Below the pieces are notes generated by a model. The model made no database searches, was not told the DNA's origin, and saw nothing but the letters and a program-made list of their open reading frames with translations. DNA of 64,000 bases, taken from the NCBI GenBank assembly GCA_029964075.1, contig CM057140.1, positions 10,372,643 through 10,436,642 on the forward strand, in the 5' to 3' direction. Below, piece after piece: positions 30,686-43,329 of the stretch. How positions within the stretch are numbered: the first letter of the stretch is position 1; every line of letters starts with the position of its first letter. The stretch is from Patiria pectinifera. Lineage: Eukaryota; Echinodermata; Asteroidea; Valvatida; Asterinidae. A program made the position numbers and the translations under genes.

Positions 30686-31078
30686 GCCCTAACTCCCTAG
30701 GCATTTTTGCTAGGATGCAACCTCAATGCTGCAAACTCCTCCAACTGCCTCCATGCAAAAATTGCATACAGCCGCAAACCTCCAAAATCCTTCTTGAATG
30801 TAGTCCTTGCAAGGGGTTACCACTGCCTCATTCCTGCAAAATCCTCCGGCAATCACTGTCAGAGCCAGTGACATCCTGGAGCAAGCGCGGAGGATTTCAA
30901 GTATAATCTAGGCCTAAATTTATGCACGGCTAAGTATAAACAACACGAGGTCCAGCCTAAGACCTCGAAACAGAGCATCCTCCAAAATCAGCCCCACAAT
31001 TTGGCCATACAGCCTCAATCCTGCAAAATCCTCCTTTTTGCAAATTATTTTGGAGGATTTGGGAAGGTTAGGGTTATA
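30686..31078. mobile_element. Repeat rich in AATCCTCC / GGAGGATT (copy 1)
   Basis: Starts CCCTAACTCCCTAGGCATTT and ends GGAGGATTTGGGAAGGTTAGGG, with many CTGCAAAATCCTCC words in both orientations. A second copy is at 52211-52625. The outer CCCTAAC / GTTAGGG pair acts as short TIRs. Confidence 0.65.
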
Positions 31079-31260
31079 GTTAATATGAAATATTTGCAAA
31101 ACATCAGAAAACAAAACTACCAAATCATGATGAAATACTTAAAGTGAATCATTTGTCTCAACTCAAGCATCCTGTGAAATCATGGCACCTGGTGTACTGT
31201 TTCAAGAACATAATGACACCAACAGGTCTTTAAAATATTCAATTGTTTGCCGACTTTGGG

Positions 31261-32365
31261 CCGGGTAAAAAAATAATGTAGTTTCTCGTCCTAGCTTTTT
31301 TAATAAACGAAAGAGGCCGGCACTCCCCCCCCCAAAAAAAAATAGCGGATTTTCTGAGATGGCAGATTGAATCTTCCATTTTCTCGACTTTTTTGCTGAT
31401 ACAAAATTGTGTCCAAAGCAGCCTTGCCCCTTTTTTTACAATTTTGTTAGAAACTAATAAAATGACAATATACTGACAATATATTCAGGCATGCAAGTTT
31501 TCCTCGGATCAGCTGATTTCCTCTTTTTTTTACTTCCCATGTGTGCCATTGAAAATAGAAAAACACTGTACAAAGTCTGGGAAAAATTTGAATTTCCTCT
31601 TTTTTTGTGTGATTTCCCAGTTGCATGCCTGTATATTTACAAAATATATCAAATTTATGAATTTAAATTATTTTTTTGTACTTGACCTAATCAATCATGC
31701 GTGTATTTTCCAATTTCTAAGTTCCAAAAGCAATTACTGACAAACTGGTAGTTTGAGAAAAACCTGGCGTACATAAAGTGCCCCGAGGTTGATGAATAAA
31801 AAACAACAAAAAAGAATCCCCCCAAATTGCACAATTCTGTAAAAATGCCAGTTGTAAATTTTTACAACCAGGAAAATAGTTTCAGCCCCTACTCGCCCAC
31901 TCGTTGTAAATATAGTCTGCAACCACGCCCAGCAGTATTGACTCTGTCGAAACCAGGATCTGAAGAGAGTCGGGAGTGTGCCAGCAGAAAAAAAAAATCA
32001 ATAATTTTTTTTATTTATTCATTTCATCCCGGATGTGGCAAAAAAAGATGAGTAATTAGCCTATAAGTGGGGAGATAATTGTCCTGTTTTTCCCCACGTT
32101 GGTGTACTGAGGCGAAAATATATGCCATGATATGACTGAATGCGTTGGGCATCCCCTTGGGATCAAACAATGGATCTTTGTCACTGTAAACAGTTCAGAC
32201 AATTATATAAAGTGCATAAGCGTTATCCGACATTCTCGTGTTTCATGTGACAAGGATGTTTACAGCGTTGGGATAACACTGACATTGTTCAGCAAAGTAC
32301 ATTGTAACATCTGTTGCTTACTCAATCTTTTGTCTGTTACTGTTCTTGAAATTGGATGCATTGTT
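31261..32365. other. Unassigned intergenic or intronic stretch
   Basis: The piece at about 31350-31480 (CTTCCATTTTCTCGAC...GCTGATACAAAATTGTGTCC) is a repeat also seen at about 150-270 and 45410-45500. Otherwise nothing recognisable. Confidence 0.4.
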
Positions 32366-32660
32366 CAGGGCGAGTCAAAGAAAACAAAACCCAAATGTCG
32401 AGACCATTGTTTTAGTGAAGTTCTGCATGTAGCATTTTCAAAATGTAGGATATGAAAGCCCAATTCATAAGCTTTCTTTTAGTACAGAAATCATTCAAAT
32501 CACTCATTTACTTTTCAAATTACGGAATTTTAAACACAACCACCGTTTTAAGGTTCTGTCCACGGATCACAAAAAAAGTTCAATGTTCTTTCAGCAAAAC
32601 GAAAACAAATCACAGGATGTGTGTGAATTGTTTTCGTTTTGCTGAAAGAACGCACACCTT
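32366..32660 (+). mobile_element. Foldback Tc1-like MITE, left half (copy 2)
   Basis: Begins CAGGGCGAGTCAAAG and follows the left arm of the 3912-4439 element through the central CTTTCAGCAAAACGAAAAC inverted pair, then breaks off. The right arm is absent. Confidence 0.65.
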
Positions 32661-33218
32661 TTTGGTGAATGCACACCTTTAGAAAGATCACACTGTGGTG
32701 AACTCAAGGTCATAAAAGATCTTGATTTCCAAGCGCAAAAGAAAATGAAGGCTTAATTACTTCCCAGAAATTGTCCAATTTGACTGGCCATCGCAGCTGG
32801 AGCTCTTTCATATCTGAACCCATTGTGACCCGTGAATCACAATAACAGCTGGACCTAGTAATACTTGTTAGTTTAGTCGAGTTTCAAAGATGTAGCTAGG
32901 AAACCATCAAATGTAAAGGTTCTAAACCTAGCTCACCGCCAACCCTAGTGGCAGTTCTAAAGGGGGGGGGGGTGTTACTAGGGGCCCCCCCTTGTGCCAC
33001 AAATAGGAAAATCATGAAGAAAAAAGTAGCAAATGCCTGCTAACCCCCCTCCCCCCAACGGCCCAATGCCCCCCCCCCCCATTGATGGTTATGTGTCCAC
33101 CCCCCTCCAGCCAAAGCTACCAGTATATAGATTCACCCCTGAAGCCATTCCCTTAAAGATGCACTGTCATCCAGATGTCACCAAAATTGAGTGTTTGTGT
33201 TTGTTAGCTGTACGTGTA

Positions 33219-33709
33219 CGGGGTGAGTCCAAACAAACAAACAAACAAACAAACAAAACAATTGGCAGGACCAATTATGTAATGAAGTTCTGCATGTAGC
33301 ACTTTCAAAATCTAGAAGATGAAAGCCCGATAAATAAGCATTCTTTTAGTACAAAAATCATTCAAATCACTCATGTACTTTTCAAGTTATGGAATTTTGA
33401 AAAACAAGCACCATTTTAAAGATTTGTCCACAGATCACAAAAAAGATAAGCGTTCTTTCAGCAAAGCGAAAACAAATCACATAGGGATGTATGTGAATTG
33501 TTTAGCTTTAAGAATACGGGCCTTTTTTGTGATCCGTGGACAGAAGTTACCTAACTTGAGAAGTACATGAGTGATTTGAATGATTCTTGTACTAAAAGAA
33601 AGCTTATGAATTGGGCTTTCATATCCTAGATTTTAAAAGTGCTACATGCAGAACTTCAATGAAAATAATGGTCCTGACATTTGGGTTTCCTTTTTTTTGA
33701 CTCGCCCTG
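33219..33709. mobile_element. Foldback Tc1-like MITE, full length (copy 3)
   Basis: CGGGGTGAGTCC at the left and GACTCGCCCTG at the right, with TA on both outer sides (33217-33218 and 33710-33711), the expected Tc1/mariner target duplication. The arms pair through most of their length. A (CAAA)n microsatellite of about eight units lies near the left end. Confidence 0.75.
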
Positions 33710-35500
33710 TATGTATTTCGAAGAGCTACATGTAGGTCGCAGAAAATCCACACATTGAGTGTCCTACATATTCAGAGAAAATGTTGAATAACTCATAGAC
33801 GTGTAATGTTCATTTCTGATATGGCAGGGATTTTATTGCTATACCTTTACATATTCCCAGCAGTGAATAAAACCATCAAATTTTAAGCTTAACTGTCAAC
33901 ATAAAACTTGGCTCCGCATAAAATCCATATTCAATTCACCATGTGATATGATGTCTCGCGCTAGTTTCAGACTTATAAAGGCACAACTGAGTTTCTAGAG
34001 CACGTGTGTTTTGAAAAGAGCCGTGTGTGGCAGGAATGCCAACTGTAGCTCCATCAGCTCGATTTTTGCCACCATGAATGCCTTTGACCCCCTTCCCTTC
34101 GTCAATTTTAACCCGAGGTTTTCCCTTTCCTGCCCCCACAGTTGAACCCCCACCTCCCCTCCTTCAAGCTTTCAGCTAGGATCACGGCCTCATTAGTCTG
34201 TCAAGTTGAATATCTCATCCGCGGCCGGCCTCGGAATGTATTGACCCCTATTTCGCTGACCCTGTTTTGGAGAGACCCTTTGTGACCTGTATTTCAACTC
34301 CAGTCTTGTTTCAGGCCTTGTTTGTTGGGCATTACTATTTTCCAGGTTTTTTTTAAGAGAGGTACACGTAGTTATACATTCAACTTGTCTGGGTCGTTCA
34401 GACCATAGAGCTATCTTTGAAGATAGCGCTGGAGCTAGCTAGCTCCATGCAAAATGGTTGTTGTTTGGATGTAACATATCTCCTGAGCTAGCAAGGGCCA
34501 ATTCTAGCCCCGGAAATTTGTGGTGCTAGGTTCAATTTCAGCTCAGCAAAGCTTCATTTTACGACCTAGCTCCACCGTAATTTGCTGTTTGGACGCAACT
34601 GAGCTAGGTCCACGCCAAGGGTGTCAATTGCTTCCCAAAAGTGAGGGGGAGGGGACATACCTTGATCAAAACTAATGCGAGGGTGAAGTGCAAAGCCCTA
34701 ATGGCTAATGATAGAGACATTCGGACGCATCGCCAATGACACCTGATGCTCACGCGAAGATGCCATTGCTCAGCTTTGTGCACATTCAGGATATTGTGCA
34801 TACCTCGCGAGCAAACCTGTACGCGCACGCAGTGTGCTCCGTCCTTGGGGCTCTCAAAAGTGGTTAAAAAAGCGCCCTCCCTTGTTGGCACACGGAGCCC
34901 ATATGCGTACGAACCATGTTCTACATAACCCCCGAGGACCGACACACAAAGGGGGAACAACAGATCCTTTCAGTCCTCGGGAGTCGGGTCTTTTGTTGGA
35001 AACGGTCCTCTGTAGTAAGTTTGTGTGCTTAGTCTATGGCAGAGTGTTATATTACAGGGACAAAGGGAAACACAAAGCATTAACCTCGAGAGTATAGTAA
35101 AACAAGAGTGGGTGCGCACACGGTGTGTCATCCCACTTAGGCTCTCAAAAGTGCTATCTACGGTTTGTGCAGGGAATTCATTATCAAGCCTTAGAAGTAC
35201 ATGAGATACCGGTATGAAGCTTTGGTAGCGCATGTACATGTAATTGATAATGACTGATTTCCCCCTTGACCACACCCAGATTGCCTAACACTGATCTGTT
35301 TGTTCCGATCTGGTTGTGGTTTGCAATGTGGTTTCCATTGCCCCCTTCCACTCCTGCCCTAATTTTGTACCCTACATACCCGCATTCTTCCCCCATTATT
35401 TTCAGTTAAACTGTCTTCCTTCCTCCTTCATCTCATTTTCAAGATCCTTGAAATGATCCCCCTTCCCTGCCATTTTTGTCAAGCCAAGTCTACATACACA
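33710..35500. other. Unassigned stretch
   Basis: No element boundaries or exons could be supported. A short perfect hairpin (CTATCTT-TG-AAGATAG) lies near 34429, next to a GAGCTAGCTAGCTC palindrome. Confidence 0.35.
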
Positions 35501-35559
35501 ATAAATAGATTTTTCTAAATCAGAAAAATCTTTCAAAGTTTAGAATTTGGCACCCATTT

Positions 35560-36215
35560 AAAGTACAAACCCAATTTCCACCAGAACACATTCCTACATG
35601 GGACACCAAACTCAGTTGGGCACAGAATCTGAGGCAAAACATAATGTGTTTATAAAGTGCCCATCGGCAGTCATGCCCAGTAACCATTTGTAACATTCTG
35701 TACCCTTAACACTACGGTATCTAACCCACAAAGCATCTGAAATCTGGACTTGATGTCTCCTCTCGCCTTCTCTGTATATCCGTACAAACCAAAATTCCAC
35801 CAAAACTCAGCTTTACATTCCTACATGGGACACCAAACTCAGTTGGGCACAGAATCTGAGGCAAAACATAATGTGTTTATAAAGTGCCCATCGGCAGTCG
35901 TGCCCAATAACCATTTGCAACATTCTGTACCCTTAACACTACGGTGTCTAACTTATTAGCCCACAAATCATCTGAATTCTGGACTTGATGTCTCCTCTCC
36001 CCATCTCTGTATATCCGTACAAACCAAAATTCCACCAAAACTCAGCTTTGCATTCCTACATGGGACACCAGACTCAGTTGGGCACAGAATCTGAGGCCAA
36101 ACATAGTGTGTTTATAAAGTGCCAATCGGCAGTTGTGCCCAATAACCATATGCAACATTCCGTACCCTCAACACTGTCTAACTTACTAACCCACAAAGCA
36201 TCTGAAATCTGGACT
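35560..36215. repeat. ~230-bp tandem repeat, three copies
   Basis: The word TGGGACACCAAACTCAGTTG starts at 35599 and 35826 and with one change at 36061, so the periods are 227 and 235 bases. Units share GTTTATAAAGTGCCCATCGGCAG and GGACTTGATGTCTCCTCTC. The open frames in it repeat along with it and are not taken as genes. Confidence 0.85.
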
Positions 36216-36589
36216 TCATGTCTCCTCAGGCTCTCGCCTTTCTCTGGCTTTGCGCCTCCAAGAATCCACTTGACTTGAACCCGAGCCTCAAATTCTGGTT
36301 CAAGGACCCCCTAACCCCGTCTTCAACTCTCACCCTTGGTCCCAGCTAGCCAGTCAGTCACTCCCACCCGGATTCCAAGAACTGCCCTCTATCCCTTAAA
36401 CCAGTTTCAAGGCACAAAAGCTAATGGTTATATCAGATGAATCATCCATTTTGTCTCCTACCACAGCAGGAAAGTGTTCGCCTGTGGTATAAGTTGTTCC
36501 AGACGGGCGTTGCTTCAGTTGAAGAATGTGAAAATTAATGTCATTCATCTGTATCACAGTCTATCCCTTGGACTGTTTTTTTTAAATTT

Positions 36590-36975
36590 TTACCTTAACG
36601 TACCCGAATCCATCAAAATCCAAACCCCTGTTTTTGGAGTTTTTCAGCAGATTCAGGATACCTCCATATTGAAATGATTGGGGGATTTTTATGGATTTGG
36701 GACTTAAAGCTTTTGCAGTACTACAGGATTTTGATGAATTTAGGATACTTTCAAATTAAGCAGTTGGGGGACATTGATGGATTCAGGATCTCAACAGTTT
36801 AACTCTTTGGCTATATGTTTGGTGTGTATAAGGTATATGTACTGCAATTGGCGGATTCTGATGGACTCACTGGTGGATTCTGATGGACTCAGGACACCAA
36901 CATTTTCTTTGCATGACAAAATTGATGGAGTTTGGCAGATTCAGGATACTTTCTGGTAAAAGTACTCAAGGGGTT
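36590..36975. repeat. Second copy of the TATCCTGAATCC repeat, opposite orientation
   Basis: Reverse-complement relative of 451-1150: it starts ACGTACCCGAATCCATC and ends GATACTTTCTGGTAAAAGTACTC, with internal blocks such as GGGGGACATTGATGGATTCAGG and GTTTAACTCTTT in the same order as the complement of the first copy. Confidence 0.6.
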
Positions 36976-38922
36976 AGGGTTACTTAATTATATATCTCCT
37001 CTTTTCTTCTAAAAAAAAATCGGATCAACAGACAAATCTCACTTTCATCGAGCCAAACCAGACCTAACTAACTGATGGGCGGCAAACTCTGCCAGACTTT
37101 CGGAGTTCGTAACCCAAGGTGAAATTTCTCCCCAAAATTGAACTTCCCCTGTCTGCAACCGCACATCACCCCCTAGTACTTCTTTGACCCTCCCCCTGCG
37201 CTTCCATATCCTTCCCTTTACTTCTCGAAGGAATTTGTCCCTGCAGAAAGCCAGCAGTGGGCTTGGTGATAATTATGGGTCTCACAGTCCGGTTTATGAG
37301 AAACTGCCTCCCGTATTTGTGGGTGTTTTCAAAACCTGGGCTTCATGCTGACTTTGTCTCTTGATTCAGAATAGTTATTAACACCAAAATATACTCCACA
37401 TCATTTTGGCCTGATATACGTGTACATGCCAGTAAGGATTAGCCTATACATGTAAATTCATCTGAAATTCTGAAGCGGAAGCCTGAAATGAGGCCAAGGT
37501 TTCAAAAACACCAGGTGCCCAATTCTAATGTGGTCAGTGCTGAGGTTGTCTGCTGCCCTCTGTTGATCTTTCCCCCAACCAGATCTCAAAAATGAAGTAA
37601 TCCTTGCTTGTAGAAAATTCATTATCCTTGTATGTTACTCAACGTGGGTAAATACGTACATGAATTTGAAAAGCTGTGTTCCCTTGCTCAACCTTTGAAC
37701 ATACATGTACATATGTACATGTTCAATACAAAGTATGTTGGTTTATTGCAATAAAAGTGTACACTTTAGATGTGGAACAGGGCTTGCCAACTTAGAGTAA
37801 GAGCTGAGAGTGAGAATTTGGCGATGGAGCTTGATCAGAACTAATCCAAGCGCGAAGCCTTATCAGCGTGGGGTTCGGGGCTCGCTGAAGGGTCCCGAAA
37901 AAAATTTGAATGCTCTATTGTGCGATCTGAGGCAATTCTTACCTTTTTAACCGAGTTTTTGAGAAAAAGATCATTATTTTGGGGGGAAAAATGAGGGGAA
38001 AAAACTCAAACCATCAATTACTACCTTTTACCCTCCATATGATCGTACACAAAAAATTGCCCCCCCCCAAAAAAAATTCCCTACCTACCCACCCTATTTT
38101 CAAATGCCGTGTAATCAGAAGCAGAACTATTTTTTTGTTTGGCCTTATCCAAGTTGCTTTGTTGTAGATTTCAACATGCATGCACAGTAGCCTGCTTACA
38201 TACTATGCCAATTCCAAAAACAGGCCATATATCCCCTTCAGTTCACAATCAAAAAAAGCGTTTTAAAAAAAATTCTAGTCCTTGAACATTTACTGTACAT
38301 GATGTGTAATTTCGACAACGCTCTCACATGTTCGAAAAAGAAGGCTTAATTTCAAAATCAAATTTCGTAAAACTGCATTTACAGTAAGGACTAAAGATTG
38401 ATTTCTCAAAATTTAGGATTCGTTCCTGGTTTTTTTTTCTTTTTCCCCTTTTTTACTGAGTTCAAAACAGGATTAGTGCCAGCGTGTACATTAGCTGCCA
38501 CAACTTGTGCCAAGTTTTGTCAGATTTGGTCGTTTTTTTTTATTAGGGGAGGGGAGGGATTTGCAGGGCTTTAGCTAGTCCATGGGTGTTGCGCTTGGCT
38601 GTAGAGAGCTATTAATACCTGCCAAAAGTAGGCCACAAGAGATTTCTATAAATAGACCCCGTTCGCTGGATTTCCTCGGTACCGTTGGCACTCCAACCGC
38701 ATGTTTTTTAGAATTTGTAATTTGAGAATGATACAGATGTTTCGATAACCTAATTATTGTGTGACGACCTGTTCAAACATATGTGACCTAATTTATCATC
38801 GATTTTTGGAACAAATCGATATAATTTTTGGCATTCGCCCTAAATCTCTGATTTTCCTCGAAGATAAAAACTTTGCCAACTTTATGCTGAATTTGTTGAC
38901 TTGGGTCATATTTCATTGTCAC
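36976..38922. other. Unassigned stretch
   Basis: AT-rich with scattered TGTACATGTAC palindromes (for example near 37705) and homopolymer runs. No coding or mobile-element structure supported. Confidence 0.35.
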
Positions 38923-39464
38923 TTAAAGGGAATTTACAACATTTTGCTTTTTCTGTAATTTTCAGAAATGGATGGATTTGGGCGGTTGGTATTTTATAGC
39001 AAATATTGTTACACTGACGTTTTTGAAGTTTTTTGTTCGTAGATGCTGGAAAAAAACAAGAAAAAAACAATCGTGTTCCTGTAGTTTGGTTCCCTGACCC
39101 CACTTAAGATAGAACGGAGCAGTTTATTGGCGTCGGGGAATTGTAAGGTCAGGGAACCAGTCTAGCTGGCTTGTACCCGTTCAAAGGTGTGTAATGGATT
39201 TGCAAAACAAAGTTTTGCGGACTGACGCAATATGGTAAATTGGGGTCAGTATTTGAAGAAAAGCCAGTTTTTTCCAATGGTGGTCGGCCGACCAGCGTTG
39301 GAAATTGATACAAAAATACCACTTAATATCAGCACACCAGGTACCATGATTTTACAGGATGCTTTAAAGACTGTCTTTCACTAACAGTCCAGTAATTAGG
39401 TACTTCATAATAATTTGGTAGTTTTGTTTTTTTGATCTTTGCAAATGTTGTATATTCCCTTTAA
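38923..39464. mobile_element. Palindrome-bearing TTAA MITE (copy 4, opposite orientation)
   Basis: Starts TTAAAGGGAATTTACAACAT and ends ATGTTGTATATTCCCTTTAA. Internal blocks are the reverse complement of copies 1-3. The palindrome site at 39274-39301 has an intact right half (CCGACCAGCGTTGG), but the left half has two changes. Confidence 0.8.
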
Positions 39465-42400
39465 CTCTTAGATTTTTATTCATCAAATTATTCGAAATGG
39501 CTCCCTCCAATTGTGTCTGCCATCTGTCATAATCTGAAGAGGGCTCATTTCATACATTTGACTCTTCTTGTGGGCCGGACTAACGGAAAAGTCTGGTATA
39601 ATAATTAACGCTACACATGTACATTGGCCTTTCTGCTGCGTATAACTCATTGTCTTTGAGTACTGATCACGTACATGTGTAATGTCATACAGCTATGGTG
39701 CCAAATCGGTACATTGCGTGTCTCGAAGAAGACGATAATGACCAAGAAGGGATTCAGACCGTGAATTAAAAGGCAAATCTTCAACGAGATGGGTTTTCAA
39801 GCAGGGGTAGTTGACATATATACCCAGCTTCCTCTTAGTATAGCGACAGATGGTTTTTGCCAAGATGTCTGAGCAAAAAAGGAAAAAAAATCCCCGCAAC
39901 AAATGAGAGTTTGATCTTCAAATCGATTTCTGATCTTGTTTTGGTTGTGGCGCAACAGAGGATGACGTTGTGAACGGACTTCCCTTGCATTGTGACCATT
40001 TACCAGATGGGTTGGACCCCTTAAAGAATGCTTAGTCAAGTGTTGTACCATAATTGCATTCTAATTGAGAGCATTTGAGTTGCGCGTACTTGTATTTTTC
40101 GCAACTCAAAATTGATCGTGCCAGTTTTTGTGTCCACTTTTCACCCTTTGTTGAATAGTTTGGCACAGTAGCCAACCCTCATCCCCCGTCAACAACAAAA
40201 ATGTTCACTTCATGGGTTTTTGTGTTTGGCGTGATCACTGGATTTGAACTGTCGCGTGATTGCGCAGAAATGTAATTTGCACGTTCGGTCGATCAAGTAG
40301 GACATTTCAGGAAATCTCAGTCAATATCAACCGATAGCGCAAGGCGATTCTCCGATAGTGCAGCGCGATTCTCTGATATCGCAGCGCTTTTGACATTTGA
40401 TTCTACAAAGAGCCAAAATATCAGATTGCATATGTCATTTCATTTTCAACAATGACTTGCAATTACACCGCTAAATTTCCTAGTAAGAGTCTTATCTCGG
40501 ACGCTACCAAAAGACTAAGGTTAATTAAACACCGAATCCAAATTCTATGTATGTACACACATTATATGCATTCCGAGAATGTGGGTACGTCAGGAAAGAA
40601 CTCTCACTTCATGTAACCGCAAGATAACATAAAAGATGTTTACTAGTACAAACGACTGCCATGTTTCCGTTAACACATTCTCTGCACTGTTTCATAGAAA
40701 TTTCATCCCAACGGGAAATGTCATAAATTCATCAAATTCATGTCCCTGTACTGGACAATTACTTTGTAACCCGGAAGACATTGGTTGGTTTTTTTTAGTT
40801 GGTTTATCTTTAGAAACCAGAGAGCACGTTTCGGCCTATCAAGAATCCATCAGTGTGCCGTAGGTCAGTGGGTGACAAAAACAAAGAAGAAAAGTGAAAG
40901 AGCCTTTGGTTATTTGAACAAAAAAAAACAGAAACATAAATTTGAACTTCTATACACAGTTATGAGGTTTTTATTGTGGTTGAGCTGTTCGGCCCACATA
41001 CACGAACAATGCAGGTTTTTGCCCCTGCAGATGTGTTTGTCATGGCTTGGTCACGTAACCCATTTGGCCATTACGGCAGAGTCAGTAAGGCAAACCCAGG
41101 AAAGCCGAGTAGATTGCTTACGTTAACCTCTCCATGAACCCGCGGCGATGGTTTATACAATCCACCGACACGACATCCTCATATACCATGCCCAAATAAT
41201 AAGCAGCGGATTTGAGAGAAGAAAAAAACCCTGATCCGTTTCTCAAAGTGATAAATTTAGTTTCTCTCTCGGTGACACTAAAAACGAACCGGTCGCAGAT
41301 CTGGCGACGACGTGCTCTTTGTCACGTGCGCACTGGAGCGCGGCTCCCTGACTTTGCAGTGGGTAAATAGATGCTAGCTATAGATCGACACCAGACTGGA
41401 CACTGTTTTTTTGGAAGAATGCCAAGTGTGTGGGGTGATGAGGAGTTGGGGGTTGGTTGAACACCTGACCAGCTGCCTGCGGGGCTGAGCTTCGAGTCCA
41501 GTTTTTGTCGGTCATAGTTTGCTTATCACTGCCTGCAAAATATGTGACGCATTTGAAGATTTTGTACGGTGACTGAGTTTTAGTTGGCATTTTCAGTTGA
41601 TGGATAAAATGGCCAGTGGTTACAGGTGGTAAGAGTGGGGCAAATGCTTTACGATTAAAAAGGGCATTACGGTCTGATATCTCCGAAAATTTAGTATTTT
41701 GGATTGTTTACTTATCCTATTCCTAAGGTCGGGTTGAAAGGAAACAAACCTAATGTCTTACCATTCCCGAGTAAAGATGAAAAAAAAAAAACCTGGTTGT
41801 TCACATCATCCGCAGAAAATAAACCACTGTGCAGCTGGATTCACAACTAGCACTCGCAGCTTGATTTTTCGGGGACAAAATTGTGACCCCCGAAATTCGT
41901 TCTTGCACGGTTCTTGCAATTAAAGAAAGGTTGTGTGGCCGTTTGTATTCTACCTTTAAATGCTCTTTCTATTTAATGCCATTTTGTTTAAAACGCTTTT
42001 TGTAAGTAGCCCAATTGGGCGCATTCCAAGTGGTAATACCCTTTAAGATAACCTCACAGTCATGTGTGCACGTGCATAGTTTTTTTTTTCTTCCCCGAAT
42101 ATTAAACAGGCGAAAAGCTATGCGAATATCCGATTGATGATGAAATGTTCTGTATATTCTGAAAAGCCCGAGCACCCGTAGGGTAAATTGATGTTCTGGC
42201 AGGCGTGATCATTAACCTACATGTAAAGGCATCTGCACTGTCATGTCACCTCTACATAAGTTAAAGCATTCAGGAGCAACAGTAAACAGATATATACGCC
42301 CATACAATGAAGCACAGCCCTGGATCAAACATAATAACTTTCCCACATTGTAGCCAGGAATTCACCGAGCGCACTAATGACACTGCGCTGGCCTCAATTT

Positions 42401-42861
42401 CAACTCCCACAATGCACCTCTCTGGGAAAAACAAGTCCGCAGCTAAACCGTTACATAAGAAAAAAGGAAAGAAAAAAATCCACCTCTTGTCATGACAAAT
42501 TGCTCCTTATCGGCGGGAAAATGGAGCTGGATGGCGGATTAAGCCGCACTTGAGGAAATAAACAAAATTTTAATCAAATAAACACAGGGAGTTCCCAAGC
42601 TGGACAAAAAGTTGGTCAAAAAAAAAAGTGCAGGAGTGCACGTGCACTTTCTGGTATCTTTCCATTGTTCGTTTGTTTATGTTTACTGAAAGTATATACA
42701 AGACTTGTGTAATATATCTATTTAATGGGTAAACTAGTAACCTCTCCGTATCTGTTTTAAAGCCAGTCCGTGAAATTTATGTACAGGCTATGCATACATG
42801 TATTGTTCTAGGAGCAATTTACAATAGCGTGGCGTATTACACAAGTTCAGGTCACACTGTA
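39465..42861. other. Unassigned stretch with a short 21-bp tandem repeat
   Basis: At about 40331-40387 there are nearly three copies of a 21-base unit CCGATAGTGCAGCGCGATTCT. The rest is AT-rich with a slightly CpG-richer patch at 41100-41350. No exon could be assigned on either strand. Confidence 0.4.
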
Positions 42862-43157
42862 CACGGTGAGTCAAAATAAACCAAACCCAAATGTCGGGAC
42901 CATTGTTTTAGTGAAGTTCTGCATGTAGCACTTTCAAAATCTAGGATATGAAAGCTCAATTCATAAGCTTTCTTTAAGTACAAGAATCATTCACATCACT
43001 CATGTTCTTTTCAAGTTGCGGAATTTTAAACACAGCCACCGTTTTAAAGTTCTGTCCACGGATCACAAAAAGTTCAGTGTTCTTTCAGCAAAACGAAAAC
43101 TAATCACAGAGGGATGTGTGTGAATTGTTTTCGTTTTGCTGAAAGAACGCACACCTT
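42862..43157 (+). mobile_element. Foldback Tc1-like MITE, left half (copy 4)
   Basis: Begins CACGGTGAGTCAAAATAAAC after a TA, follows the left arm of the family to the central AAAACGAAAAC / GTTTTCGTTTT hairpin, and then breaks off, at nearly the same point as the copy at 32366-32660. Confidence 0.65.
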
Positions 43158-43329
43158 TTCTGGTACCGGTAGCAGAAAAACAGAAAAGGAGAAATATATA
43201 CAAATCTTTCGAAAAAGTTCAATCGGCTTTTCTGATAGCAGAAAAGCAGATAGCCACTTTTTGTCCTCTGTAAATATACATTATGTTTCACATGAAGGTT
43301 ACCGTGCATTAATTCAAATGAACTCCCTG

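Noticed and set aside
35560-36278. Similar plus- and minus-strand ORFs repeated across the region
   Set aside because: They recur because the DNA is a ~230-bp tandem repeat; no sign of protein-level conservation.
36465-36560. Candidate last exon of PAAF1 (acceptor CTACCACAG followed by RKVFACG...SRRALLQL)
   Set aside because: It vaguely resembles the human IYTCCRDGLVRRYQL end, but the match is short and gapped, and the preceding segment is missing. The frame also runs on without a fitting stop.
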